Source: an uncultured Lachnoclostridium sp. (GTDB lineage: Bacteria > Bacillota > Clostridia > Lachnospirales > Lachnospiraceae). From it: a stretch of 64,000 nucleotides of DNA. The notes beneath the pieces are model-generated. The model was not told the DNA's origin and searched no databases. It saw only the letters and a list, made by a program, of their open reading frames with translations. The stretch is taken from the NCBI GenBank assembly GCA_946499505.1, contig CAMMSL010000007.1, positions 44,223-108,222 on the forward strand. The letters are read 5' to 3'. This document shows, piece by piece, positions 34,450 to 43,426 of the stretch. The translations under genes and the position numbers were made by a program. The first letter of the stretch is position 1; the number at the start of each line of letters is the position of its first letter.

Positions 34450-34971
34450 TTACCACGTCCGTATGAAAAATGCAATAAGGTTGATCACCGCCGTCAGTAT
34501 CCACACGATCCCGAATGCAAGTAATTGTTGGCTTCTCATCGTGCGGTATCTGGAGCAGTAAAAAAATCCGTTAAAGGTACATATAAGTGCCATAAGCCCG
34601 GTCGCCTCCTGCCCTTTTACACCGCAGTATATAAGCAGAAGAACAAAAAGCGGCAAAAGGCCCGCCATCCCTGTCCGAATACTTCCAAGATATTTAAGCG
34701 AGGCCATATCCGCTACATTCATAATGTTACGCTCGCTTTTTTCCCTGACTTTCTCCTCTGGTATGATTTCTCCGCTGAGCAGGTCATTGACGCCTACCCC
34801 GAGAATTCTGCTGAGCGGCTGGAGCAGAGAAAGATCCGGCATACACCGTCCATTCTCCCACTTCGATACGGCACGATCCGTGATACCGAGTTTGTCTGCC
34901 AGTTCCTTCTGTGTAAGATTCAGTTCTTTTCTTCTGCGAACAATGAAAGCGCCGATCTTCTGCTGATCCAT
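34450..34971 (-). CDS. XRE family regulator with C-terminal membrane helices
   Basis: 173 residues. N-terminal XRE helix-turn-helix (about 5-62, LNLTQKELADKLGITDRAVSKWENGRCMPD), a short linker, then three hydrophobic segments (about 95-170, GLLPLFVLLLIYCGV, LMALICTFNGFFYC and FGIVWILTAVINLIAFFI). Such membrane-tethered regulators are common in Clostridia and may respond to envelope signals. ATG 34971 follows AGGAGGGGG. Targets unknown; it stands alone. Confidence 0.85.
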   Translation of the reverse strand: MDQQKIGAFIVRRRKELNLTQKELADKLGITDRAVSKWENGRCMPDLSLLQPLSRILGVGVNDLLSGEIIPEEKVREKSERNIMNVADMASLKYLGSIRTGMAGLLPLFVLLLIYCGVKGQEATGLMALICTFNGFFYCSRYRTMRSQQLLAFGIVWILTAVINLIAFFIRTW

Positions 34972-35003
34972 GTAATCCCCCTCCTGTGTTATGATATATA
35001 ACG

Positions 35004-35043
35004 ACAATTCAGCCATCAGGAATGGCGCGGGCTGAACTGTTAC
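35004..35043 (+). repeat. internally deleted remnant of the 161-bp element
   Basis: The left end (ACAATTCAGCCATC) is joined directly to the right end (GAATGGCGCGGGCTGAACTG), leaving about 40 bases. Confidence 0.7.
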
Positions 35044-35132
35044 AACGTAAAAGGCAGGAAGTTCATTTTTCTTCCTGCCTCTAATATACATTCTAAAGCG
35101 TCAAAAGTAACCCTACCGGTGGTTGAGTCAGA

Positions 35133-35698
35133 TCATTTTTTCGCTTTCAGCCACTGTTTTACTACCGTAACATCCGCATCTACAGCGCGGGCAATCGTCT
35201 CGATCGGCATTCCCATCTGACCCAGATTAACAGCTGTCTTCCTGCTGCTTTCCAAGCGGCCGGATTTTCGTCCTTCCCGGAGACCGGATTTCTTTCCCTC
35301 ACGTATTCCTTCTAATCTTCCTTCTTCCCTGATCCGTTCCATAATCTCACACATGATCTCTATTCCTCCTTCCTCAGTCTTCAGAAACCGTACCCGTTCT
35401 GACAACTCTCCCTCACTGTCGTCAAAAGGATCTGCCGTTCTAAAATACTGCATCAATTTTGCTGTCCTGCTCTTATCATCTATCTCTGCATTTACATAAA
35501 TAAGATGAGCGCCGTCCATATACGGCTGTCCTGTCTGCCGTAAATATTTTTCTTCTTCATAAACACATCACTGAGCAGCGTAAGCTGTTCCAGATCTTTC
35601 AGCCGGCGTTCCCGTTCGGCAAGGCGTCCTTTCTCTACAGGCAGATGTATGTCACAGACTTTTAGGGAGTTCCTTTTCTTGTTCTTTTCGTTTTTCAT
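35133..35698 (-). pseudogene. decayed Rpn-type recombination-promoting nuclease / PD-(D/E)XK transposase-like gene
   Basis: Two frames are needed. The upstream one (start 35698, MKNEKNKKRN...) reads to LEQLTLLSDVFM, the usual N-terminus of this family; the downstream one (stop 35133) reads AHLIYVNAEIDDKSRTAKLM, QYFRTADPFDDSEGELSERV and a C-terminal basic/repetitive stretch REGKKSGLREGRKSG. The two overlap at about 35492-35519, and the central PD-(D/E)XK nuclease core, normally about 150 residues, is missing. So the gene has an internal deletion plus a frame change. These genes are multicopy in Lachnospiraceae. Confidence 0.75.
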
Positions 35699-35790
35699 AT
35701 ATGGGCCTTTGGGCCGCGATGAATCAATACACATCTATTTTAGCATGGCGGTCCGGCAATGTAAACCGACATGCATCGGATTCAGAATTG

Positions 35791-35853
35791 TAACAGTTCA
35801 GCCCGCGCCATTCGCGAAACCGCACTTCGTGCTTATTACGGCTGAACAGTTAC
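35791..35853 (-). repeat. internally deleted copy of the 161-bp element, inverted
   Basis: TAACAGTTCAGCCCGCGCC ... CGGCTGAACAGTTA: both termini are kept, with the GCACTTCGTGC hairpin of the right half between them; about 63 bases. Confidence 0.75.
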
Positions 35854-35969
35854 TCAAAATTCAATATACGAAGAGGGAAAAAACTGATATAATAGTCACG
35901 TGGCGCGCTTTTTGAGCGCCTGTGGTATGAATATCCACATTTGAATTTTAAGTAAAGGAAGTTTTCATT

Positions 35970-36446
35970 ATGTCAGTAGAGCTTGTAAGAAATTATTTCA
36001 AGGAAAACAACATTGATAAAGAGATTCTCGAGTTTCCTGTCTCCAGCGCCACGGTAGAGCTGGCGGCGCAGGCTGTGGGCGTGGAGCCGGCGCGGATTGC
36101 CAAGACACTTTCTTTCTACACAAAGGAGAAAGACGCTGCCATCCTCATCGTTACTGCCGGGGATATGAAAATCGATAACAGCAAATTCAAACATTTCTTC
36201 GGGATGAAAGCTAAGATGCTCGCTTCGGAGGATGTGGAAAAGCTGACCGGACATGCCATCGGAGGCGTCTGCCCGTTCGGGAATCCGGAGGGTATCTCTG
36301 TATATCTGGATGTTTCTCTGAAAAGATTTGAAACTGTATTTCCTGCTGCCGGAAGCGGAAACTCTGCTGTCGAGATGACATGCGAGGAGCTGGAACAGGA
36401 TTCCAAATCAAAAGAATGGATTGATGTGTGCAAGCCGAGTATGTAG
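35970..36446 (+). CDS. YbaK/EbsC family protein (aminoacyl-tRNA deacylase-like)
   Basis: 158 residues, YbaK fold. Contains the conserved GGVCPFGNPEGISVYLD block and the Lys in VEPARIAKTLSF. Members hydrolyse mischarged aminoacyl-tRNAs such as Cys-tRNA(Pro) or Ala-tRNA(Pro). Start supported by AAAGGAAG, about 9 bases upstream. Single gene followed by a hairpin at 36564. Confidence 0.9.
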   Translation: MSVELVRNYFKENNIDKEILEFPVSSATVELAAQAVGVEPARIAKTLSFYTKEKDAAILIVTAGDMKIDNSKFKHFFGMKAKMLASEDVEKLTGHAIGGVCPFGNPEGISVYLDVSLKRFETVFPAAGSGNSAVEMTCEELEQDSKSKEWIDVCKPSM

Positions 36447-36563
36447 CAGTTGTCACAGCAGCAATTTAATCATCGGAAGTACCAAAGGGCATATTCAAGA
36501 ATTGTACGAAGCCGCCTCGGTCTCTGGCAAGCCCGGATGGGGCACATTTCCATCACAAAGAGC

Positions 36564-36600
36564 GCTCCCATGCATGTGAATCTATCACCCGCATGGGAGC
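36564..36600. terminator. hairpin between ybaK-like and SufB-like genes
   Basis: GCTCCCATGC (36564-36573) and GCATGGGAGC (36591-36600), perfect 10-base stem, followed by TCTCTTCTTT on the plus strand; serves convergent genes. Confidence 0.8.
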
Positions 36601-36621
36601 TCTCTTCTTTGTATTGTATGT

Positions 36622-37593
36622 TTATCTCAGGAAGTTCTCGATGATCACAGACTCCGCCTCTTCTTCATTGAGGCCGAATGTTCTCAGCTTCACAAGCTGC
36701 TCGTCATTGATTCTTCCGATGGCCGCCTCGTGAATAATCTGCGCATCCACGTGTTTTGCGTCGATCTCCGGAATGGAGCTGATCTCCGCCTGATCCATGA
36801 TGATTGAATCGCACTGTACATGTGCGTGGCAGCGGTTGCTTCCGATCGCCCTCGGGTGGAATACCTGATGGGATTTGCCTTTGCCGACGGAACGGGAGAC
36901 GATCCTTGCAGAACTGTCTTCTCCGTTTAACTCTACGTCAAAGTTGGAAACTGCAGTCTGATCATCGTCTGTCATCAGTTTTTCTGTTACAAACAGTTTC
37001 GCATTATCGGCAAGCTCCACATAGTTTTCACGCTCTGTGGAATCCACGCCTCTGATCTGGGTTGTCTCAAGCGTAAATGTGGAATCCTCACCTACGTAAA
37101 TCTTAGTCACAGGGTTGAGAACCTTCTGTCCGGTTCCGTTTCCCTCTGCATAATGATTCTCCACATATTTTACATTGCATCCTTTTCCCACATGGAACGC
37201 ATGGATACCGTCGTGGCGGGTCTCGGAGCAGCCTTCGCCGTGAATACCGCATCCTGCGATAATCGTCACATCAGCGCCGTCTTCAATATAGAAATCATTG
37301 TATACGACATCAATGCCTTCCTGGCTCATAACCACCGGAATGTGGACCTGCTCGTCCTTTGCCTCACCGCTGATATGGATGTCAATGCCCGGCTTATCCT
37401 CTTTCTTTACGATATGGATATGACGGCTGTCGCCGTGGCAGACCGCCATACCGTTCAGTCTCAGGTTGTATGCTCCCTCCTGCTTAAATCCGTAGGAATC
37501 GATCACCTTTAACACGTCTTCCGTCACTTTGTCGAGCTCTGTTTTTGTCTGCTCTGCCTCTGTGTTCTGTACTTTTGTCTGATTATTCTCCAT
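36622..37593 (-). CDS. SufB/SufD-like Fe-S cluster scaffold (SMS-type SmsB)
   Basis: 323 residues, shorter than SufB (about 465) or SufD (about 420). The beta-helix region has IIAGCGIHGEGCSETRHDGI, VKYVENHYAEGNG and the C-terminal GRINDEQLVKLRTFGLNEEEAESVIIENFL that ends SufB/SufD proteins. It is translated with a SufC-like ATPase (11-base overlap). The absence of SufS, SufU and SufE, together with the short length, fits the minimal SmsC-SmsB system described in archaea and anaerobic bacteria. ATG 37593 was chosen because GGGAGGTG precedes it. Confidence 0.82.
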   Translation of the reverse strand: MENNQTKVQNTEAEQTKTELDKVTEDVLKVIDSYGFKQEGAYNLRLNGMAVCHGDSRHIHIVKKEDKPGIDIHISGEAKDEQVHIPVVMSQEGIDVVYNDFYIEDGADVTIIAGCGIHGEGCSETRHDGIHAFHVGKGCNVKYVENHYAEGNGTGQKVLNPVTKIYVGEDSTFTLETTQIRGVDSTERENYVELADNAKLFVTEKLMTDDDQTAVSNFDVELNGEDSSARIVSRSVGKGKSHQVFHPRAIGSNRCHAHVQCDSIIMDQAEISSIPEIDAKHVDAQIIHEAAIGRINDEQLVKLRTFGLNEEEAESVIIENFLR

Positions 37594-38329
37594 AGAGCTC
37601 ACCTCCCTTTTGTCTCCTGCATTCACAGCCATCCAGCTCATCGCCGAAAAGCGTCGGCATAATATCTTTTGCATCTCCGATGGATTCTACCTTTCCGTCG
37701 GAAATGACCATAATACGGTCAGCCATCTGGATGATCCTTTCCTGATGGGAGATCAGGATCAGGCTCTCCTTCTTCTCTTTATGGATCTTCTCGAAACGCT
37801 TGATCAGCATGGAGAAGCTCCAGAGATCAATACCTGCCTCCGGCTCGTCAAATACACAGAGCTTATGCTGTTTCGCCAGAACTGTCGCGATCTCTATTCT
37901 CTTCATCTCGCCGCCTGAGAGTGTCGCATCAGCCTCACGGTCAATATATTCCATTGCGCAGAGTCCTACGCTGCTTAAAAGATTACAGCACGTCTTCTCA
38001 TCCAGCGGCTCTCCTGCTGCCAGAGACAGAAGTCTGCGCACCGTCATTCCCTTAAACCGCGGCGGCTGCTGGAATGCAAAGCCTATTCCTGCCTTGGCAC
38101 GCTCATCAATGGTGTAATCCGTAATATCCTGTCCGTCCAGAATGATCTTTCCGCCTGTCGCCTTGTTGATTCCCATAAGCAGCTTGGCAAGCGTAGACTT
38201 TCCGCCGCCGTTCGGGCCGGTGATCACGAGCATTTCTCCGTCATTTACAGTAAAACTGACGTCTGAGAGGATCTCGGACTGTTTTCCTTCTTCTACCACA
38301 TCATATGATAAATGTTCTACCTGTAACAT
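37583..38329 (-). CDS. SufC-like ABC ATPase (SMS-type SmsC)
   Basis: 248 residues, soluble ABC ATPase. Walker A TGPNGGGKSTLAKLL (about 37-51), Q-loop GFAFQQPPRFKGMTVR, signature LSGGEMKRIEIATVL (about 140), Walker B LCVFDEPEAGIDLWS and H-loop LISHQERI. The DEPEAGID and GMTVR forms are SufC-like, not transporter-like, and no permease is nearby. It would drive conformational change in the SufB-like partner during Fe-S assembly. Confidence 0.88.
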   Translation of the reverse strand: MLQVEHLSYDVVEEGKQSEILSDVSFTVNDGEMLVITGPNGGGKSTLAKLLMGINKATGGKIILDGQDITDYTIDERAKAGIGFAFQQPPRFKGMTVRRLLSLAAGEPLDEKTCCNLLSSVGLCAMEYIDREADATLSGGEMKRIEIATVLAKQHKLCVFDEPEAGIDLWSFSMLIKRFEKIHKEKKESLILISHQERIIQMADRIMVISDGKVESIGDAKDIMPTLFGDELDGCECRRQKGGELYGE

Positions 38330-38375
38330 CTCTTAAGTTCACTTCCTTCTTTATATATGTGTAATTAAAAAACCG

Positions 38376-39299
38376 CTATGAAGAAAATCTGCGGAAGATT
38401 TCCTTATATCTGTCCGCATAGATACTTCCACGTCTCCAGATAAAACTGAACTCATGGGAAATCTCAAAGCCTTTCAGAGGAATCCGTTTCAAAGTTCCCT
38501 CCCTGAGCTCATCCCGCACAGCAGTTTCATATAAAAATGTAATACCGCATCCGGCTTTTGTCAACTCCCTGATGGTCTGAAGGCTTCCGACTTCCATCAC
38601 TTTGTCAAAATCACGGATACTGAAATTCTGGGCGTCCAGACAGCGTTCCAGCACTTCACGCGTCCCCGAGCCTTCCTCCCGCACGAGCAGCCGCTCATGA
38701 AAAAGTTTCTCAACAGATACCGCTTTCCCGGAAAATACCGACTCGCGAAGACCGGCGGAATCTGCTTCACTCTTTCCCTCCCAGTTATAGTCCGGTGCAC
38801 AGACCGCAATATAATTCTCATCAGAATACTTCTGATGGTCATATTCATTTTTCTGGAAAAAACCTTCCACAAGCGCAAAATCAATAGCGCCCTCATCGAG
38901 TTTTCGCAGAAGCTCCTGGGTATTATCCACGATCATGCAGATCTTCGCATCCGGATACTCCCTCAGATAACGTTCCAGAATCCTGCCCATGAGCACGTCT
39001 CCTACCGTCCTCGTAGCGCCGAAACGGATCTCCTCTTCCTCATCCGTCTTCTGCATCTGATTCTGCATGGAAATCTCATCATGCATCATCGTAAGAGACG
39101 CATTGCGGAGGATCTCTCCCGCCCCGGTAAGCTTCAGCTTCTTTCCCTCATACCGGAAAAGCTTCGTATTATAGTGCTTCTCCAGAAAATGAATGTGCTG
39201 TGACACAGCAGGCTGCGTAATATTCAGTTTTTCCGATGCACGTGTGAAATTCATACACTGACATACAGTTAGAAAAGTCTCCATCCTGAAATCAAGCAT
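38376..39299 (-). CDS. LysR family regulator, CysL/YeiE-like
   Basis: 307 residues. Helix-turn-helix at about 1-60 (NFTRASEKLNITQPAVSQHI) and a substrate-binding-like domain at about 90-300. It is divergent from yeiH at 39583, the same pairing as E. coli yeiE-yeiH, and YeiE/CysL proteins respond to sulfite or sulfate status. It may also influence the Suf-like pair 46 bases downstream on the same strand. ATG 39299, start MLDFRMETFL. Confidence 0.9.
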   Translation of the reverse strand: MLDFRMETFLTVCQCMNFTRASEKLNITQPAVSQHIHFLEKHYNTKLFRYEGKKLKLTGAGEILRNASLTMMHDEISMQNQMQKTDEEEEIRFGATRTVGDVLMGRILERYLREYPDAKICMIVDNTQELLRKLDEGAIDFALVEGFFQKNEYDHQKYSDENYIAVCAPDYNWEGKSEADSAGLRESVFSGKAVSVEKLFHERLLVREEGSGTREVLERCLDAQNFSIRDFDKVMEVGSLQTIRELTKAGCGITFLYETAVRDELREGTLKRIPLKGFEISHEFSFIWRRGSIYADRYKEIFRRFSS

Positions 39300-39355
39300 T
39301 ACCTCACTCCCCTTATCAACGGCAATACATCAGTGACTTAATATAAAAGAAACCC

Positions 39356-39385
39356 GGGCGGAGGTTTATAAGCAATCCTCCGCCC
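39356..39385. promoter_or_regulatory. perfect hairpin in the lysR leader
   Basis: GGGCGGAGG, 12-base loop, CCTCCGCCC, 57 bases upstream of the LysR start. It may act as an attenuator or terminator; no T-run on the minus strand. Confidence 0.4.
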
Positions 39386-39434
39386 AAATCTATACAGAAC
39401 TACTCCCTGGGCATTATCATAACATATATTTATG

Positions 39435-39464
39435 ATAAAATAAATATTAATAATTTTATTTTAT
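39435..39464. promoter_or_regulatory. inverted repeat, candidate LysR-binding site
   Basis: ATAAAATAA-N12-TTATTTTAT in the LysR/YeiH divergent gap, of the size and symmetry of LysR boxes. Confidence 0.4.
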
Positions 39465-39513
39465 AGTTTTTTTATGATATCTTATGATTCGTAGCCAGAT
39501 ATTGGAAATCAAC

Positions 39514-39541
39514 TTTTACGAATGGCGCGGCTGAACTGCTG
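39514..39541 (+). repeat. right-end fragment of the 161-bp element
   Basis: TTTTACGAATGGCGCGGCTG followed by AACTGC matches the last 28 bases of the element; the rest is absent. Confidence 0.7.
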
Positions 39542-39582
39542 CATCGTAAATCAACAAAGGAATAACAAGGGAGGAAAAAAGA

Positions 39583-40590
39583 ATGAACTTCTTAAAGAAA
39601 AACGGAGCGGGTCTCCTGCTCTGCCTTATCATCGCAATACCGTCATGGTTTCTCGGGCAGGCGGTTCCCGTCATCGGAGGACCGGTGTTCGCCATACTGA
39701 TCGGAATGATCCTTACACTGATACTTACAAAAAAAGAGCCCTTTACAGCAGGCGTTAATTATACATCAAAAAAGATCCTGCAGGCGGCAGTCGTCTTCTT
39801 AGGCTTCGGCATGAATCTGACAGAGATCCTTGCAAAGGGAAAACAGTCGCTTCCGATCATCATATCCACCATCGCGACCTCCCTGATCATTGCATTTATC
39901 CTGTATAAAGCGCTGAAGCTCCGCACCAACAACGCAATCCTTGTGGGCGTGGGTTCGTCGATCTGCGGCGGAAGCGCCATCGCAGCCACAGCGCCTGTAA
40001 TCGAGGCGAATGACGAAGAAGTGGCGCAGTCCATCTCAGTTATCTTCCTCTTCAATGTACTCGCCGCCCTCATCTTCCCCACACTGGGAGCCATGCTGGG
40101 CCTGAGCAACGAGGGATTCGGCCTGTTTGCCGGAACCGCCATCAATGACACCTCCTCAGTCACTGCGGCGGCAACCGCATGGGACGGTATCCACGGAAGC
40201 AATACACTGGAATCCGCTGCCATCGTAAAAATGACAAGAACCCTTGCGATCATCCCGATCACTCTGGTCCTTGCCATCTGGAGAGGCAGGAAAGAGAAGA
40301 ATTCGGAAGGCTCTACTTTCAGCCTGAAAAAATCCTTCCCGTTCTTCGTACTGTTCTTTGTACTTGCATCCGTTGTAACAACCATATTCCAGCTGCCTGC
40401 AGCTGTGACCGATCCGCTCAAAGAGCTGAGCAAGTTCCTGATCGTCATGGCAATGGCTGCCATCGGTCTGAACACAAACATCGTCAAACTGGTCAAGACC
40501 GGCGGGAAACCGATCTTCACAGGATTCTGCTGCTGGCTGGGGATCTCCCTTGTAAGTCTGGGGATGCAGCACGTGCTTGGTATATGGTAA
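39583..40590 (+). CDS. YeiH family putative sulfate/sulfite exporter
   Basis: 335 residues, about 10 membrane helices, UPF0324 family. Blocks: [53 protein letters not shown] and [19 protein letters not shown]. Thought to export sulfur anions, paired with a LysR regulator that is encoded divergently here. AGGGAGG precedes the ATG at 39583. Terminated by the very long hairpin at 40598. Confidence 0.9.
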   Translation: MNFLKKNGAGLLLCLIIAIPSWFLGQAVPVIGGPVFAILIGMILTLILTKKEPFTAGVNYTSKKILQAAVVFLGFGMNLTEILAKGKQSLPIIISTIATSLIIAFILYKALKLRTNNAILVGVGSSICGGSAIAATAPVIEANDEEVAQSISVIFLFNVLAALIFPTLGAMLGLSNEGFGLFAGTAINDTSSVTAAATAWDGIHGSNTLESAAIVKMTRTLAIIPITLVLAIWRGRKEKNSEGSTFSLKKSFPFFVLFFVLASVVTTIFQLPAAVTDPLKELSKFLIVMAMAAIGLNTNIVKLVKTGGKPIFTGFCCWLGISLVSLGMQHVLGIW

Positions 40591-40597
40591 AATATCC

Positions 40598-40656
40598 AAA
40601 AATGGAAATGGGGACGTAGTAAAACCTGATTTTACTACGTCCCCATTTCCATTTTT
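40598..40656. terminator. 27-bp perfect hairpin, bidirectional terminator
   Basis: Arms 40598-40624 and 40630-40656 are perfect complements with a 5-base loop; the arms end in runs of A and T. It sits between the converging yeiH and MATE genes, and its right arm reaches the first base of the MATE stop codon. The stem is much longer than needed for termination and looks like a mobile palindrome that has been adopted. Confidence 0.85.
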
Positions 40657-42020
40657 TATCCATTCACTGCTTTTAATTGCCGTATACACTTTTTCCGAAC
40701 GAAATAGAAACACACTGCCTGCATGAGGATCGTCGCGATCCACGATCCCGGATAGGAGATAAAGAGGAAAAACAGTGATCTGTGATGCGGGAAAAGCCCG
40801 TAGATCCACACGATCCTCGTTCCTACCGTACCGATCACGGACAATACCATCGGCACTGCGGAATGTCCCATTCCTCGAAGGGCTCCCGGTATCAGATCCA
40901 TGATACCACAGAGGAAATACGGGACCGTAGTGATTGAAAGAATCTCAAGCCCGCACTCGATTACGGATGCATCTGACGTATAGATTCCCAGAAGCTGCGA
41001 ACCGAACACATACGCCCCGACTCCAAGCACTCCCGCCGCACCGGCCGACAAAATGATACAGTCAATGAGCACTCTGTCCATACGCTTCTGCTTACCTACA
41101 CTGTAATTCTGGCTTGTAAAACTCATGCATGCCTGTGTAACGGCATTGACTGATACATACAAAAAACCGAGGATATTGTTAGCTGCTGTATATCCTGCCA
41201 TTGCCGTGGAGCCGAATGAATTGACGGACGACTGGAGCATGGCATTGGAAAAATTGATTACCGTACTCTGGATTCCTGCCGGTATCCCCACCTGAAAGAT
41301 ACGTTTCAGATAAATCCATTTGATCGTGAGCTTCGAGAATCGGAGCTGATAACTTCCCTCCGACCTGTGAAGGCACCACAGCACCAGTATACAGGACACA
41401 AACTGGGAGCTCACCGTTCCAATAGCAACTCCCGCCACTCCCAGCGGAATCACAATGACCAGCAGAAGATCCAGCGCCACATTCGCCATACCTGCTATCG
41501 CAAGGAAGAGCAGCGGACGTTTTGTATCCCCTACCGCTCTTAAAACCGCCGCCCCGTAGTTATACAGCATGAAGAACGGCATTCCCATAAAGTAGATCCT
41601 CATATATGTAACAGACTGATCGATCACATCCGCCGGCGTATCCATAAGATCCAGCGCCAGTCTGGACGCCCCCGCTCCAACAAACGCCATGATAACACCG
41701 CTGATCAGCGCGAGAGTGATCGCCGTATGTACCGCCTCCGACATCTCTTTGTCCCGCCCCGCCGCGAAATACCGGGCCGCAAGGACATTTGCCCCCAGCG
41801 AAATACCAATAAAAAGATTCGTGAAAATATTGATCAGTGCAGTTGTCGATCCGACCGCCGCGAGAGCCTGACTGCTGTCAAATCTTCCTACGACAATAAT
41901 ATCCACCGCGTTAAACATCAGCTGCAGGATACTCGAGAGCATCAACGGCAGCGAAAACGAGATCAGCTTGTCCATGATCGATCCGTTGCACATATCGATT
42001 TCAAATTTACTGGTTTTCAA
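40656..42020 (-). CDS. MATE family efflux transporter
   Basis: 454 residues, 12 membrane helices in two halves. The start MKTSKFEIDMCNGSIMDKLISFSLPLMLSSILQ and the NAVDIIVVGRF block are typical of Clostridial MATE proteins. Exports drugs or organic cations driven by Na+ or H+. The first codon overlaps the stop of the Rrf2 regulator gene by 4 bases (ATGA), so regulator and pump are one operon. Confidence 0.92.
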   Translation of the reverse strand: MKTSKFEIDMCNGSIMDKLISFSLPLMLSSILQLMFNAVDIIVVGRFDSSQALAAVGSTTALINIFTNLFIGISLGANVLAARYFAAGRDKEMSEAVHTAITLALISGVIMAFVGAGASRLALDLMDTPADVIDQSVTYMRIYFMGMPFFMLYNYGAAVLRAVGDTKRPLLFLAIAGMANVALDLLLVIVIPLGVAGVAIGTVSSQFVSCILVLWCLHRSEGSYQLRFSKLTIKWIYLKRIFQVGIPAGIQSTVINFSNAMLQSSVNSFGSTAMAGYTAANNILGFLYVSVNAVTQACMSFTSQNYSVGKQKRMDRVLIDCIILSAGAAGVLGVGAYVFGSQLLGIYTSDASVIECGLEILSITTVPYFLCGIMDLIPGALRGMGHSAVPMVLSVIGTVGTRIVWIYGLFPHHRSLFFLFISYPGSWIATILMQAVCFYFVRKKCIRQLKAVNG

Positions 42021-42481
42021 TTTCTTTCCCCCTCCCCGGATTCTTTCTCTTCCTGTTCTACTCCTTCATAGTCGGAGATAATATCGGCGAGCGTAATATT
42101 CTCCAGACTTTCCTTCAGATCACTCCTTATCTTCTGATAAGAACAATCCAGAACATGATGAATATTTCTCCCAACCGGGCACAATGAGGACGGAGAGCGG
42201 TGAACTCCTATCAGCTTGGAGAGAAACTCAGGCTCCAGAGTTCTGCATACACGGTACAGACTGACCTCATCCGGAGAACAGTTAAGCTCCGCCCCTCCTG
42301 TACCGGCTTTTACCGTTATAATATCTTCTTTCTTTAAAGCACGGAAAATATTCCTGATCGTAGCCGCATTAATCCCCGTGGACTTCGATAACAGGTCGCT
42401 GGTAACCCTCGTCTTTTCCTCGTACTCATATATAAATATAAGGCAGTGAAGCGCCACCGAACATTTTGTACTGATATGCAT
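42017..42481 (-). CDS. Rrf2 family transcriptional regulator
   Basis: 154 residues. Winged helix at about 1-60 (STKCSVALHCLIFIYEYE and LLSKSTGINAATIRNIFRAL). Only one Cys in the sensor region is flanked as in Fe-S Rrf2 proteins (NCSPDEVSLYRVC, LCPVG, LDCSY: four Cys in all), so an Fe-S cluster is possible but not certain. Located upstream of and coupled to the MATE gene, and divergent from the EFR1 ferredoxin gene. Confidence 0.9.
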   Translation of the reverse strand: MHISTKCSVALHCLIFIYEYEEKTRVTSDLLSKSTGINAATIRNIFRALKKEDIITVKAGTGGAELNCSPDEVSLYRVCRTLEPEFLSKLIGVHRSPSSLCPVGRNIHHVLDCSYQKIRSDLKESLENITLADIISDYEGVEQEEKESGEGERN

Positions 42482-42574
42482 AATTCTTATTCATTCCTCA
42501 TTTTCTTTATCAGCGTCAGGCATATAAACCTCAGCCATTCACCATTATATCCCCAATTTTATATGATGTAAACA

Positions 42575-42603
42575 TTGACACTGCCTGATCGGGTGACTAT
42601 AAT
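42575..42603 (+). promoter_or_regulatory. consensus sigma-A promoter of the EFR1 gene
   Basis: TTGACA (42575-42580), exactly 17 bases, TATAAT (42598-42603): a full match to consensus, 38 bases upstream of the chosen ATG. Confidence 0.9.
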
Positions 42604-42640
42604 TATTGTTGTAAATCTAAATTTTACAGTAGGCATGGAT

Positions 42641-43408
42641 ATGAATATAGTACAAATAGTTTTCAGCCCCACGGGCGGCACACAGAAAGCAGCAGATATG
42701 ATAACTTCAGCATGGGATACTCCCGTCAGAAAAGTGGATCTGTCAGATCCGGAAACTGATTTCAGCGCAGTCAGCCTCGAAAAAGGCGACGTCGCCGTGA
42801 TCGCCGTTCCTTCTTTTGGCGGACGGGTACCGGCTCCCGCTATCCAGAGACTGGAAAAAATCAATGGAAATCAGGCAATGGGCATCCTTGTCTGTGTATA
42901 CGGCAACCGCGCATATGAGGACACTCTCATTGAGCTGAACGATTCTGCCGAAAAGAGCGGATTCAGAGTCATAGCAGGTATTGCCGCCATTGCAGAGCAT
43001 TCCATCGCACACCAGTATGCGGCAGGAAGACCTGACTCCGCAGATGCAGAGGTGCTCCACGGCTTTGCCGGGAAAATAATTGAAAAGATCAACGGAAATC
43101 CGGCTGCTCTCTCAGCGCCCAAGATACCGGGGAACCACCCGTATAAAAAGGCAGGAGGCGGCGGTCTGGTTCCCAAGGCAGACCGCAGCTGCACCGGATG
43201 CGGTCTCTGCGCACAGAACTGTCCTGTTCAAGCGATCAGTAAGGATAATCCGAAAGATACCGACAGCAAGAAGTGTATTTCCTGTATGCGATGCGTGGTA
43301 AAATGTCCGCAGTCAGCGCGCAAGGTAAACGGAGCTATGGTAAAAGCCGTAGGACTGGCACTGAAAAAGGCTTGTTCAGAGAGAAAAGAAAACGAGCTGT
43401 TTATATAA
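42641..43408 (+). CDS. EFR1 family ferrodoxin (flavodoxin-like domain plus two 4Fe-4S clusters)
   Basis: 255 residues. N-terminal flavodoxin-like domain (IVFSPTGGTQKAADMI, residues about 6-21; VPSFGGRVPAPA) and a C-terminal double ferredoxin with CTGCGLCAQNCP and CISCMRCVVKCP (about 185-225). EFR1 proteins are electron carriers of anaerobes. ATG 42641 was chosen because AGG lies 7 bases before it; an ATG at 42635 is nearly as good, and earlier starts fall inside the promoter. Followed by a terminator at 43427. Confidence 0.9.
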   Translation: MNIVQIVFSPTGGTQKAADMITSAWDTPVRKVDLSDPETDFSAVSLEKGDVAVIAVPSFGGRVPAPAIQRLEKINGNQAMGILVCVYGNRAYEDTLIELNDSAEKSGFRVIAGIAAIAEHSIAHQYAAGRPDSADAEVLHGFAGKIIEKINGNPAALSAPKIPGNHPYKKAGGGGLVPKADRSCTGCGLCAQNCPVQAISKDNPKDTDSKKCISCMRCVVKCPQSARKVNGAMVKAVGLALKKACSERKENELFI

Positions 43409-43426
43409 GAAGAAATATTACATACC

